Shown piece after piece: positions 42,663 to 50,480 of a stretch of DNA of 64,000 bases; positions within the stretch are counted from its first letter, which is position 1, and the number at the start of each line of letters is the position of its first letter. This DNA is from Geodermatophilus arenarius (GTDB taxonomy: Bacteria; Actinomycetota; Actinomycetes; Mycobacteriales; Geodermatophilaceae): assembly GCF_042654585.1 (NCBI RefSeq), contig NZ_JBHSGR010000006.1, positions 1-64,000 of the forward strand, in the 5' to 3' direction. The notes beneath the pieces are model-generated. The model was not told the DNA's origin, did not search any database, and saw only the letters and a list, made by a program, of their open reading frames with translations. A program made the position numbers and the translations under genes.

Positions 42663-43883
42663 ATGCCCGAAGCCGTCATCGTCGCGACCGCGCGCTCCCC
42701 CATCGGGCGCGCGTTCAAGGGGTCGCTCAAGGACCTGCGCCCCGACGACCTGACCGCCACCATCGTCCGCGCGGCGCTGGACAAGGTCCCCGCCCTGGAC
42801 CCGACCGACATCGACGACCTGATCCTCGGCTGCGGCCTGCCCGGCGGCGAGCAGGGCCACAACATGGGCCGCGTCGTCAGCGTGCTCCTCGGCATGGACC
42901 ACCTGCCGGGCACCACGATCACCCGCTACTGCTCGTCGTCGCTGCAGACGACCCGCATGGCCATGCACGCGATCAAGGCCGGCGAGGGCGACGTCTTCAT
43001 CTCCGCCGGCGTCGAGATGGTCTCCCGCTTCGTGAAGGGCAACAGCGACTCGCTGCCCGACACCCACAACCCGGTCTTCACCGACGCCGAGGCGCGCGTG
43101 GCCAAGACCGCCGAGAGCGGCGCCGACTCGTGGACCGACCCGCGGGAGAACGGCGAGATCCCCGACATCTACATCGCCATGGGGCAGACCGCCGAGAACC
43201 TGGCGCTGCTCAAGGACGTCTCCCGCCAGGAGATGGACGAGTTCGCGGTCCGCAGCCAGAACCTGGCCGAGAAGGCCATCGCCGAGGGCTTCTGGGAGCG
43301 GGAGATCACCCCGGTCACCACCCCCGACGGCACCGTCGTCAGCAAGGACGACGGCCCGCGTCCCGGCACCACCCTCGAGGGCATCTCCGGCCTCAAGCCG
43401 GTCTTCCGCCCCGACGGCCGGGTCACCGCCGGCAACGCCTGCCCGCTCAACGACGGCGCCGCCGCGGTCGTGGTCATGAGCGACACCAAGGCCCGCGACC
43501 TCGGCCTCACCCCGCTGGCCCGCATCGTCTCCACCGCGGTGACCGGCCTGTCGCCGGAGATCATGGGCTACGGCCCGGTCGACGCCTCGAAGCTGGCGCT
43601 GCAGCGGGCGGGCATGACCATCGACGACATGGACCTCGTCGAGATCAACGAGGCCTTCGCCGCGCAGGTCATCCCGAGCTACCGGGACCTGGGCATCGAC
43701 ATCGACAAGCTGAACGTGCACGGCGGCGCGATCGCCGTCGGTCACCCCTTCGGCATGACCGGCGCCCGCATCACCGGCACGCTGCTCAACGGCCTGCAGA
43801 CCACGGACGGCACCTTCGGCCTGGAGACCATGTGCGTCGGTGGCGGCATGGGCATGGCGATGGTGCTGGAGCGCCTCTCCTGA
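42663..43883 (+). CDS. Acetyl-CoA C-acyltransferase (thiolase)
   Basis: This 406-residue thiolase is read from ATG 42663 with GGAGG 6 bases upstream. The active-site Cys lies in TITRYCSSSLQTTRMA (near residue 90). The C-terminal blocks are NVHGGAIAVGHPFGMTGARI (catalytic His) and the second Cys in MCVGGGMGMAMVLE. Substrate-binding NEAFAAQVIPSY is present. It cleaves 3-oxoacyl-CoA in beta-oxidation or makes acetoacetyl-CoA; the FadA-like versus AtoB-like choice cannot be made here because no FadB partner is adjacent. The gene stands alone, ended by a bidirectional hairpin. Confidence 0.94.
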   Translation: MPEAVIVATARSPIGRAFKGSLKDLRPDDLTATIVRAALDKVPALDPTDIDDLILGCGLPGGEQGHNMGRVVSVLLGMDHLPGTTITRYCSSSLQTTRMAMHAIKAGEGDVFISAGVEMVSRFVKGNSDSLPDTHNPVFTDAEARVAKTAESGADSWTDPRENGEIPDIYIAMGQTAENLALLKDVSRQEMDEFAVRSQNLAEKAIAEGFWEREITPVTTPDGTVVSKDDGPRPGTTLEGISGLKPVFRPDGRVTAGNACPLNDGAAAVVVMSDTKARDLGLTPLARIVSTAVTGLSPEIMGYGPVDASKLALQRAGMTIDDMDLVEINEAFAAQVIPSYRDLGIDIDKLNVHGGAIAVGHPFGMTGARITGTLLNGLQTTDGTFGLETMCVGGGMGMAMVLERLS

Positions 43884-43900
43884 GCCGCTCCCGGCACGCC

Positions 43901-43937
43901 ACGGCGGCCCGGTCCCCTCGGGGGGCCGGGCCGCCGT
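43901..43937. terminator. Bidirectional hairpin between thiolase and epoxide hydrolase genes
   Basis: A perfect 12-bp stem (43901-43912 with 43926-43937) is extended inside its loop by CCCC/GGGG pairing. It lies 17 bp from each of the two convergent stops. Confidence 0.75.
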
Positions 43938-43953
43938 CGTCCCCGGCGCGGGA

Positions 43954-45213
43954 TCAGCCGCGCAGCGGCCGGAAGGCCGCGCGGACCTCGGTCGCGAACA
44001 GCTCGGGCTCCTCCCAGGCGGCGAAGTGCCCGCCCCGGTCGACCTCGTTGAAGTAGGTGAGGGTCGGGTAGGACCGCTCGACCCAGCTGCGCGGGGCGCG
44101 CCAGATCTCGCCCGGGAACGTGGTGAAGCCGGTCGGGACCGCGACCGGAGGGGGCGCCTGGCCGGCCGCCGCGGCGGCGGGGGCGTCCGGTCCGTAGCTC
44201 TCCCAGTAGGACCGGGCCGACGACGCGCCGGTGCCGGTCAGCCAGTACGTCGTGACGTTGTCCAGCACGTGGTCGCGGGTGAGGTTGCCGGTGGGCTGCC
44301 CGTCGGTGAAGGCGCGGGCGATCTTGTAGTAGGAGTCCGTGTCGTGGTCGAGCATCCAGGCCGCCAGCGCGACCGGTGAGTCGAGCAGGGCGTAGCCGAT
44401 CGTCTGCGGCCGGGTGGCCTGCTCGAGGAAGTAGGCGAAGCCGCTGGTCCGGAACGTCTCGACCGCGGCGGCGGCCTCGCGCTCCTGCTCGGTGTCGGTC
44501 GGCTGGGGACCGGCCAGCGCGGTCACCAGCAGGTTGAGGTGGATGCCGAGCAGCCCCTCGGGCGCCTGCCGGCCCATCGCGTCGGTGACCCCGGCACCCA
44601 CGTCGCCGCCCTGGGCCACGTAGCGGGTGTAGCCGAGGCGGCGCATCAGCTCGGCCCAGGCGCGCCCGACGCGGGCGACGTCCCAGCCCAGCTCCCGCGG
44701 CTCGGCGGAGAAGCCGTAGCCGGGCAGGGACGGCAGCACGAGGTGGAAGGCGTCCTCGGCGCGGCCGCCGTACGCGGTCGGGTCGGTGAGCGGGCCGACG
44801 GTCTCGAGCAGCTCGACGACCGAGCCCGGCCAGCCGTGCGTCATGACCAGCGGCAGCGCGTCCTCGTGCCGCGAGCGCACGTGCAGGAAGTGGACCTCCA
44901 CCCCGTCGATCTCGGTGGTGGCCTGCGGCAGCGCGTTGATCCGCGCCTCGCACGCGCGCCAGTCGTAGTCGGTGAGCCAGTGGCGCACGAGGGCCTGCAC
45001 CGTCGCCAGCTGCACGCCCTGCGACCGGTCCGCGACCAGCTCCGCGGAGGGCCACCGCGTCGCGGCGACGCGCCGGCGCAGGTCGAGCAGGTCCGCCTCG
45101 GGGACGGCGATCCGGAACGGGCGGATGGCGGTGGGGTCGGCTCCGGCGGCGGTCCGCGGCGGGGGCACGGCCCCGGGGACGGAGACGGTGGTCGGGTCGG
45201 TGGGAGCGGACAT
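43954..45213 (-). CDS. Epoxide hydrolase family protein (EHN domain plus alpha/beta hydrolase)
   Basis: This 419-residue protein is read from ATG 45213 with CAGGAGG upstream. The N-terminal EHN domain (about 30-140) has FRIAVPEADLLDLRRRVAAT and YDWRACEARINALPQ. The hydrolase core has the oxyanion HGWPGS motif, the nucleophile Asp in QGGDVGAGVTDAMG, ring-opening Tyr candidates in the cap, and the C-terminal His in EVDRGGHFAAWEEP. It should hydrolyse an epoxide through a covalent intermediate; the natural substrate is unknown. A small inverted repeat (ATCGTCCG, 45291-45309) lies upstream and could be an operator. Confidence 0.92.
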   Translation of the reverse strand: MSAPTDPTTVSVPGAVPPPRTAAGADPTAIRPFRIAVPEADLLDLRRRVAATRWPSAELVADRSQGVQLATVQALVRHWLTDYDWRACEARINALPQATTEIDGVEVHFLHVRSRHEDALPLVMTHGWPGSVVELLETVGPLTDPTAYGGRAEDAFHLVLPSLPGYGFSAEPRELGWDVARVGRAWAELMRRLGYTRYVAQGGDVGAGVTDAMGRQAPEGLLGIHLNLLVTALAGPQPTDTEQEREAAAAVETFRTSGFAYFLEQATRPQTIGYALLDSPVALAAWMLDHDTDSYYKIARAFTDGQPTGNLTRDHVLDNVTTYWLTGTGASSARSYWESYGPDAPAAAAAGQAPPPVAVPTGFTTFPGEIWRAPRSWVERSYPTLTYFNEVDRGGHFAAWEEPELFATEVRAAFRPLRG

Positions 45214-45335
45214 CCGGGCCTCCTGGCGCGGGCTGGGGGTGGACCCGCTCGCGGGCCCTCCCCACCCCAGCGCCGTCCGGCCGTCCCCGCATCGTCCGTG
45301 GCGGACGATCCGGCGTCGTCCGGCCCGGCAGACGC

Positions 45336-45371
45336 CGGTGGCCCGGCCCCCCGAGGGGGACCGGGCCACCG
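45336..45371 (-). terminator. Hairpin downstream of the Bax inhibitor-1 gene
   Basis: An 11-bp stem (45336-45346 with 45361-45371), extended by inner CCCC/GGGG pairing, lies 15 bp past the stop of the BI-1 gene on the minus strand. It fits a factor-independent terminator without U-tract. Confidence 0.65.
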
Positions 45372-45385
45372 GGACGTGCTGCGGG

Positions 45386-46330
45386 TCAGTTGTCCTGGAA
45401 GTAGGACAGCAGCCGCAGGATCTCCAGGTACAGCCAGACGACCGTGACGAGCAGGCCGAAGGCGATGTACCAGGCGAACTTGGCCGGGGCGCCGCGGCGG
45501 ATCGCCTGGTCGGCCATGTCGAAGTCGAGCAGCAGCGAGAAGGCCGCCACACCGATCACGACGAGGCTGAAGACGATGGCCAGCGGGCCGCCGTCACGCA
45601 GGCCCAGGCCGCCCGGGACGAAGAACGACACGAGCAGGTTGACCAGGACCAGGGCCAGGACGCCGAACAGGGCGCCGACGATCCAGCGGGTCAGCTTGGG
45701 GGTGACCCGGATGGCGCCGGTCTTGTAGACGACGAGCATGCCGGCGAAGACACCGAAGGTGCCGATCACCGCCTGGATCACGATCCCGGGGTAGACCGTG
45801 TTGAAGGCCTCGCTGATGGCGCCGAGCGCGACACCGTAGAGCGCGCCGTAGGCCAGCGTCGCCGCCGGGTTGGCGATCTGCTTGAAGCTGATCACCAGGC
45901 CCAGGACGAAGGCCACGAGCACCGCGGGCAGCGCCAGGCCCCACGCGGCCTGGCCGGGCAGCGCCCAGACGGCGGCGGCGGCCAGGACGGTGACGAGGAA
46001 CGACAGGCCCGTCTTCTGGACGACGTCGTCCATCGTCATGTAGCGGGTGGCCGGCGGCCCGTACGGCCCGGCGGGGGCCGGGGCGCCGTAGCCCTGGGGC
46101 GCGCCGTAGCCCTGCGGGGCGCCGTAGCCCTGCGGGGCGCCGTAGCCCTGGGGCGCGCCGTACTGCTGGCCGTGGGGCTGGCCGTACTGCTGCTGACCGG
46201 GAGCGGCGTAGCCCTGCTGGCCGTACTGCTGGCCGTAGCCGGGAGCGCCGTAGCCCTGGCCGTACGGCTGGCCACCGCCGGACGCGGCGTTGGCGAAGCC
46301 CCGGCCGAAGACCGGGTTGGAGCTGGGCAT
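45386..46330 (-). CDS. Bax inhibitor-1/YccA family membrane protein with Q/G/Y-rich N-terminal repeats
   Basis: This 314-residue protein is read from ATG 46330, which has GAGGAG six bases upstream; ATG 46336 is too close to that site. Residues 1-90 are a low-complexity tail of Gly/Gln/Tyr/Pro/Ala, including four exact-length GYGAPQ units. The rest has seven membrane helices in BI-1 style, ending FDMADQAIRRGAPAKFAWYIAFGL and LYLEILRLLSYFQ. Bacterial BI-1 proteins are linked to calcium leak and membrane homeostasis; the actinobacterial ones are uncharacterised. The tail is cytoplasmic by topology and resembles phase-separating sequences. Confidence 0.9.
   Translation of the reverse strand: MPSSNPVFGRGFANAASGGGQPYGQGYGAPGYGQQYGQQGYAAPGQQQYGQPHGQQYGAPQGYGAPQGYGAPQGYGAPQGYGAPAPAGPYGPPATRYMTMDDVVQKTGLSFLVTVLAAAAVWALPGQAAWGLALPAVLVAFVLGLVISFKQIANPAATLAYGALYGVALGAISEAFNTVYPGIVIQAVIGTFGVFAGMLVVYKTGAIRVTPKLTRWIVGALFGVLALVLVNLLVSFFVPGGLGLRDGGPLAIVFSLVVIGVAAFSLLLDFDMADQAIRRGAPAKFAWYIAFGLLVTVVWLYLEILRLLSYFQDN
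46091..46162 (-). repeat. Four 18-bp in-frame tandem repeats (QGYGAP-type)
   Basis: Four consecutive 18-bp units differ only by G/C swaps at two adjacent sites. The two inner units are identical to each other and so are the two outer units. They encode repeated Tyr-Gly-Ala-Pro-Gln-Gly in the N-terminal tail of the BI-1 protein. Confidence 0.85.
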
Positions 46331-46459
46331 CGTCATCTCCTCGAGGTGACTGGTCGGTCGGTGGGCTGCTACCTCGCACCCCACTCGGTTCCTACAACGC
46401 CGCAGGTGGCCTGCGCGTTCCTGACCCTGCCAGTACCCCCGACCGGGTGGGAAGACGCG

Positions 46460-46495
46460 CCGGGGGCGCGACACCGTGCGGTGCCGCGCCCCCGG
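46460..46495 (-). terminator. Two-part hairpin downstream of the M28 peptidase gene
   Basis: An 11-bp stem (46460-46470 with 46485-46495) continues inward as CACCG/CGGTG after a bulge, with a 2-base tip. It begins 21 bp past the peptidase stop on the minus strand. Confidence 0.65.
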
Positions 46496-46515
46496 GTCGT
46501 GCGGGGAGGTGCAGG

Positions 46516-48126
46516 TCAGGCCTCGACCCCGCCGTGGTCGTGGTCGTGGTCGTGGTCCGGCGAGAGGCCGCCACCGCCGGCCTTCTGCTCCGGGGTCACC
46601 CGGAACTGGCGGTCGGTCGGGTCCGCCTCGAACGTGCCACCCGGCACCGGCCGGCCGGCCACGCCGTTCACCCGGGACGTGTCGTAGCCCAGGGTCAGCA
46701 CCGAGTAGGCGATGGCGTCGGAGTTCGTCTCGAGTGCCTTCGGGTCGACGTTGTCGATCGTGTCCCCGGCCTGGTGGTAGTTCGGGTCGTAGGCGACCCC
46801 GGCGGTACCGCCGTACAGCGGCACCTGGTACGCCTGCTTGAGGACCTCGGCGCCGGTGAACAGGCCACCGGAGGGGATGCCGTTCTCGATGAACGCCTGG
46901 TAGTCGCTGCGGCCGCTGAACTCGCTGCCCTCGTACCACAGGCCCTGCGCCTCGAAGTAGTCCTCGAGGACGTACTCGATCTGGGCCGAGCCCTCGGGGA
47001 CCGTCACCGGCGCCCGGAAGTCCGACTGGTCGCCGTCGTAGACGAACCGGGCGAAGTTCGGCGAGCCGACCATGTCGAAGTTCAGGTACAGCCCGATGTC
47101 GGCCTTCTGCTGGTCGCTCAGCTGCGAGACGTAGTGCTCGGAGCCGAGCAGGCCGAGCTCCTCGGCGCCCCACCAGGCGAACCGGATGGTGTTCTCCGGC
47201 TTCAGCTTGGTGATGTTCTCGGCGACCTCGAGGATCGCCGCGCTGCCGGAGCCGTTGTCGTTGATGCCCGGGCCCGCGAGCACGGAGTCGAGGTGCGCAC
47301 CGGCCATGACCACGTTGTCCGAGGTGCGGCCGGGCAGTTCGGCGACGACGTTGTAGGTGTCGCGGATCTCGCTCTCCGCGTCGACGGTCAGGTCGACGGT
47401 CGTGCCCGCGGCGGCGAGCTCCTGGCCCAGGGCCGTGGGGACGCCGATGACCGGGATGGTGATCCCGGGAGCGCCCAGGGTGCCGTTGAGCGGGCCGGCC
47501 GTGTTGTTGAAGACGATGACCGCGGAAGCCCCGGCGGCCTCGGCGTTCTGCGCCTTGACGGCGAAGGCGCAGCCGCCCCGCTGGACGAGGGCCACCGACT
47601 CGGCTGCGAGGCCGGCGAAGTCAGCGGCCTCGCAGCCGCTGCCCAGACCCGTGCCGGCGAGGTCGACCGGGGCGACGACGCCGTCGTCGACCGTGCCCGG
47701 GCCGGTGTAGGTCATCGGCGCGTAGTCGGTGCCCACCGTGTACGTCGTCGCCGTGGGCGCGACGCGGCTGAACGAGCTCTCACCCAGCCGGAAGAACGGG
47801 AACTCGAACCCCTGGACGTGGACGGTGTAGCCGACCGCCTCCAGCCGCTCCTCCACGTAGTCGACCGAGGCGTCGTAGCCCGCGGTGCCCGAGGCGCGGT
47901 TGCCGCCGTTGGCGTCGGCGATCGCCTGGAACGCCTCGAGGTGCTCCGTGACGCCCTCGAGCGTGACGCACTCGGTCAGCTTGGCGACGGTGTTGTTGGT
48001 GCGGGTCTCGCAGCCGCCGGCGGCACCGGCGGGCAGCGCGGCGACCACGCTCCCGGCCAGCGCGATGGCGCCGGCACTGCCGATCACGGCGAGCCGCGAC
48101 CGGCGGGACGGGTGGACCTGGGTCAT
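46516..48126 (-). CDS. Secreted M28 family aminopeptidase with PA domain
   Basis: This 536-residue protein has a signal peptide (about 1-36, RRSRLAVIGSAGAIALAGSV core, cleavage after AGA-A). The PA insert lies around residues 130-235 (VALVQRGGCAFAVKAQNAEAAGASAVIVF). The peptidase core has two-zinc ligands in MAGAHLDSVLAGPGINDNGSG, the catalytic Glu pair in WWGAEELGLLGS, LNFDMVGSPNFAR, and the last His in YDPNYHQAGDT. The C-terminus is an Asp/His alternating tail, which may bind metal. It is predicted to release N-terminal residues from extracellular peptides. The ATG 48126 start follows a GAGGGGACG tract. Confidence 0.93.
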   Translation of the reverse strand: MTQVHPSRRSRLAVIGSAGAIALAGSVVAALPAGAAGGCETRTNNTVAKLTECVTLEGVTEHLEAFQAIADANGGNRASGTAGYDASVDYVEERLEAVGYTVHVQGFEFPFFRLGESSFSRVAPTATTYTVGTDYAPMTYTGPGTVDDGVVAPVDLAGTGLGSGCEAADFAGLAAESVALVQRGGCAFAVKAQNAEAAGASAVIVFNNTAGPLNGTLGAPGITIPVIGVPTALGQELAAAGTTVDLTVDAESEIRDTYNVVAELPGRTSDNVVMAGAHLDSVLAGPGINDNGSGSAAILEVAENITKLKPENTIRFAWWGAEELGLLGSEHYVSQLSDQQKADIGLYLNFDMVGSPNFARFVYDGDQSDFRAPVTVPEGSAQIEYVLEDYFEAQGLWYEGSEFSGRSDYQAFIENGIPSGGLFTGAEVLKQAYQVPLYGGTAGVAYDPNYHQAGDTIDNVDPKALETNSDAIAYSVLTLGYDTSRVNGVAGRPVPGGTFEADPTDRQFRVTPEQKAGGGGLSPDHDHDHDHGGVEA

Positions 48127-48265
48127 GGACGACGTCCCCTCGAACGTTGGGTGTGAGCTCCGTTGCTCAGGGTCACCTTGTCAAGACGGTCACGGGGGAC
48201 GTCAACCCCTGGATTTCCTCGCCCGCATGCGCTATGGGGCCGGAAGAACTGCGGGTGCGGACCGG

Positions 48266-48339
48266 TGCCCCCGGTGGGACTCGAACCCACACTGCGACCC
48301 TTTTAAGGGGCCTGCCTCTGCCGATTGGGCCACGGGGGC
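48266..48339 (-). tRNA. tRNA with anticodon UAA (Leu by anticodon) and short variable loop
   Basis: A 74-base cloverleaf fits on the minus strand. The acceptor stem GCCCCCG/CGGGGGC has discriminator A. The D arm starts GCCC, and the anticodon stem GGCCC/GGGTC carries loop CTTAAAA (anticodon TAA). The variable loop is only 5 bases (GCAGT), and the T arm is GTGGG-TTCGAGT-CCCAC. Anticodon UAA reads UUA leucine codons. Leucine tRNAs normally have a long variable arm, so this class I shape is unusual. CCA is not fully encoded (ACCG follows). Confidence 0.85.
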
Positions 48340-48372
48340 GGGCGCGCTGCGGACGGCTGCCCGGTGCCGCCC

Positions 48373-48378
48373 AGCCTA
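48373..48378 (-). promoter_or_regulatory. Candidate -10 box for the tRNA
   Basis: TAGGCT on the minus strand lies 33 bases upstream of the mature tRNA 5' end in the short gap before the UDG gene end. Confidence 0.35.
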
Positions 48379-48404
48379 GGGCGGCCCTCCGGCCGCGCTC
48401 CGGC

Positions 48405-49223
48405 TCAGCCGGTCCCGGCGAGCTCCGTGGCCCGGGACAGGACGGCGTCCAGCATCGGCTCGGTCAGCCGGCCGGTGAACGTGTTCTGCTGGCTGACGTG
48501 GTAGCTGCCGAGCAGGGTCAGCGGCCCGCGCGGCCCCTGCAGCGCCACCTCGACGCCGTGGCCGAACGCCGGCCGCGGGCGGGGCAGGACGTACCCCGCC
48601 CCGGCGAGGACCGGCCACAGCGCCGTCCAGCCGAACCCGCCGAGGACGACGACCACCCGCAGGTCGGGCAGCAGCGCCAGCTCGCGGGCCAGCCACGGCG
48701 AGCAGGTGTCGCGCTCGGCCGGCGTCGGCGCGTTGTCCGGGGGCGCGCAGCGGACCGCGGCGGCCACCCGCACGCCGGTGAGCTCGAGGCCGTCCCCGAC
48801 GTGCGTCGACGTCGGCTGGCTCGCCAGGCCCGCCCGCCACAGCGCGGCGAAGATCCAGTCGCCGCTGCGGTCGCCGGTGAAGACCCGCCCGGTGCGGTTG
48901 CCGCCGTGCGCGGCCGGCGCCAGCCCGACGACGGCGATCCGCGCGTCGGCCGGGCCCAGGCCGGGCACCGGGCGGCCCCAGTAGTCCTGGTCGCGGAAGG
49001 ACGCGCGCTTGACCCGGGCGACCTCCTCGCGCCAGGTCACCAGGCGCGGGCAGGCCCGGCAGCCCGAGATCCGGGCGTCCAGGACGGCGAGGTCGCGGGC
49101 CGCGCGCGCCGACCGGGCCACCCCCGCCGGCGTCCGCGTGACCGGGAACCCCTGCGCGTCGACCGCCACCCGCCCAGTGGACCACCCGCCCGGGGGCGCG
49201 CGGAGCGCGGGGGCGCCAGGCAT
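48405..49223 (-). CDS. Uracil-DNA glycosylase, family 5 (UDGb)
   Basis: A protein of 272 residues is read from ATG 49223; GTG 49229 is an alternative. It has the iron-sulfur cysteines in ISGCRACPRLV and further Cys in VRCAPPDNAPT and DTCSPWLA. The active-site block is VVGLAPAAHGGNRTGRVFTGD, with Ala in place of the usual catalytic Asp/Asn, as in family 5. The C-terminal motif is GSYHVSQQNTFTGRLTE with the H-x-S loop. It excises uracil and other deaminated bases. The start lies 9 bp from the divergent DUF4235 start, so the two promoters must overlap the opposing genes. Confidence 0.9.
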   Translation of the reverse strand: MPGAPALRAPPGGWSTGRVAVDAQGFPVTRTPAGVARSARAARDLAVLDARISGCRACPRLVTWREEVARVKRASFRDQDYWGRPVPGLGPADARIAVVGLAPAAHGGNRTGRVFTGDRSGDWIFAALWRAGLASQPTSTHVGDGLELTGVRVAAAVRCAPPDNAPTPAERDTCSPWLARELALLPDLRVVVVLGGFGWTALWPVLAGAGYVLPRPRPAFGHGVEVALQGPRGPLTLLGSYHVSQQNTFTGRLTEPMLDAVLSRATELAGTG

Positions 49224-49232
49224 GATCACCCC

Positions 49233-49526
49233 ATGGCCCGCAAGCAGAAGGCGCCGCTGACCTGGAAGCTCCTCGGCACGGGGACGGCCACCGTGTCGGG
49301 CATCGCCGTCCGCAAGCTCACCGACGCCGCCTGGTACGCGGCCCGCGGCACGACCCCGCCGAAGAACCCGGCCGCGCCCGGTGTCTCCTGGCCGGACGCG
49401 CTCGCCTGGGCCGCGTTCTCCGGGCTGGCGGTCGCGGCCGGCCGGCTGCTGGCCGCCCGCGGCGCGGCCACGGCCTACCAGCAGCTGACCGGCAAGCTGC
49501 CGCCCGGCCTCAACGAGGCCGGCTGA
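49233..49526 (+). CDS. DUF4235 domain membrane protein
   Basis: This 97-residue protein is read from ATG 49233. The family pattern is LTWKLLGTGTATVSGIAVRKLTDAAW, then PDALAWAAFSGLAVAAGRLLAARGAATAY, with two hydrophobic segments. The function is unknown; it is common in actinobacteria. There is no ribosome site upstream. A CATGAT box 6 bases before the ATG suggests a leaderless transcript. It ends 3 bp before the stop of the convergent ppx gene. Confidence 0.85.
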   Translation: MARKQKAPLTWKLLGTGTATVSGIAVRKLTDAAWYAARGTTPPKNPAAPGVSWPDALAWAAFSGLAVAAGRLLAARGAATAYQQLTGKLPPGLNEAG

Positions 49527-49529
49527 CGG

Positions 49530-50480
49530 TCACCCCCGGGCGAGCCGCAGCGCGATGCCGTCGAGGATGTCGTGCTCGCTGACGACGACCTCGTCGAGCG
49601 CGAACGCGTCCATGACCACCCGCAGCACCAGCGCGCCGGCGCCGATGACGTCGACCCGCCCGGGGTGCATGACCGGGTACGCGGCCCGGCGTTCGCAGGT
49701 GGCGGTCAGCAGCCCGGCGGTGACCGAGCGGACCGCCGAGACCGGGACGCGCGAGCCGTGGATGGCCTCGGCGTCGTAGGCGGGCAGCCGCAGCGCGAGG
49801 GCGGCCACCGTGGTCACCGAGCCGGCCAGGCCGACCAGCGTGACCGCCTCCTCCACCGGCACCGCCGCGGCCACCTCGGCCAGCGCCGCGCGGATGTCGG
49901 CCTCGCTGGCGCCGATCTCGTCCGCCGTCGGCGGGTCGCCGTGCAGGTGCCGCTCGGTCAGCCGCACGCAGCCGACGTCGACGGAGCGGGCGGCGCGCAC
50001 CCCGGAGGCGTCGCCGAGGACGAACTCGGTCGACCCGCCGCCGATGTCGACCACCAGGTAGGGCGGGCGCGGCGGCGGGCCGCCGTGCGCGGCGGCCGCG
50101 GCGGCGAGGGAGGCGGTGGCGCCGAGGAAGGACAGTCGCGCCTCCTCGTCGCCCGGGACGACGTCCGGCGGACGGCCGAGCGTGGCCAGCACCATCGCCT
50201 CGAAGTCCGCGCGGTTGGCGGCGTCGCGGGTGGCACTGGTGGCCACCATCCGCACCGCGGTGGCGCCGAGGTCGCGGGCCTGCGCGGCGTACTCGGCGAG
50301 CACCACCCGGGTGCGCTCGATCGCCTCGGGGGCGAGCCGGCCGGTGGCGTCCACGCCCTGGCCCAGCCGCACGACCTCCATGCGGCGCAGCAGGTCGGTG
50401 TGCGCGCCCTCGGGCGGCACGTCGGCGACGAGCAGGCGGATGGAGTTGGTGCCGCAGTCGATCGCGGCCACCCGGGTCAC
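49530..50480 (-). CDS. ppx: Exopolyphosphatase / pppGpp phosphohydrolase (Ppx/GppA family)
   Basis: This 316-residue protein starts at GTG 50480, overlapping the DUF501 stop by four bases. It has the sugar-kinase/Hsp70-fold phosphate loops AAIDCGTNSIRLLV and PYLVVDIGGGSTEFVLG, plus VGLAGSVTTVAAL and DVIGAGALVL. The length matches the short actinobacterial Ppx form (about 315) that lacks the C-terminal domain. It hydrolyses polyphosphate and/or pppGpp, tying it to the stringent response. It is last in the eno-ftsB-DUF501-ppx operon, the same order as mycobacterial Rv1023-Rv1026. Confidence 0.94.
   Translation of the reverse strand: MTRVAAIDCGTNSIRLLVADVPPEGAHTDLLRRMEVVRLGQGVDATGRLAPEAIERTRVVLAEYAAQARDLGATAVRMVATSATRDAANRADFEAMVLATLGRPPDVVPGDEEARLSFLGATASLAAAAAAHGGPPPRPPYLVVDIGGGSTEFVLGDASGVRAARSVDVGCVRLTERHLHGDPPTADEIGASEADIRAALAEVAAAVPVEEAVTLVGLAGSVTTVAALALRLPAYDAEAIHGSRVPVSAVRSVTAGLLTATCERRAAYPVMHPGRVDVIGAGALVLRVVMDAFALDEVVVSEHDILDGIALRLARG

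Noticed and set aside
45291..45309. 8-bp inverted repeat ATCGTCCG upstream of the epoxide hydrolase gene
   Set aside because: A chance match of this size is plausible in such GC-rich DNA, so it is only mentioned as a possible operator and not listed as a feature.
48290..48320. CCCTTTTAAGGGG considered as a terminator of the upstream gene
   Set aside because: It is the anticodon stem and loop of a complete tRNA cloverleaf.
48266..48339. tRNA considered as tRNA-Lys because of the A/T-rich loop
   Set aside because: With the 7-base loop CTTAAAA the anticodon is TAA, not TTT or CTT; shifting the loop breaks the five-pair stem.
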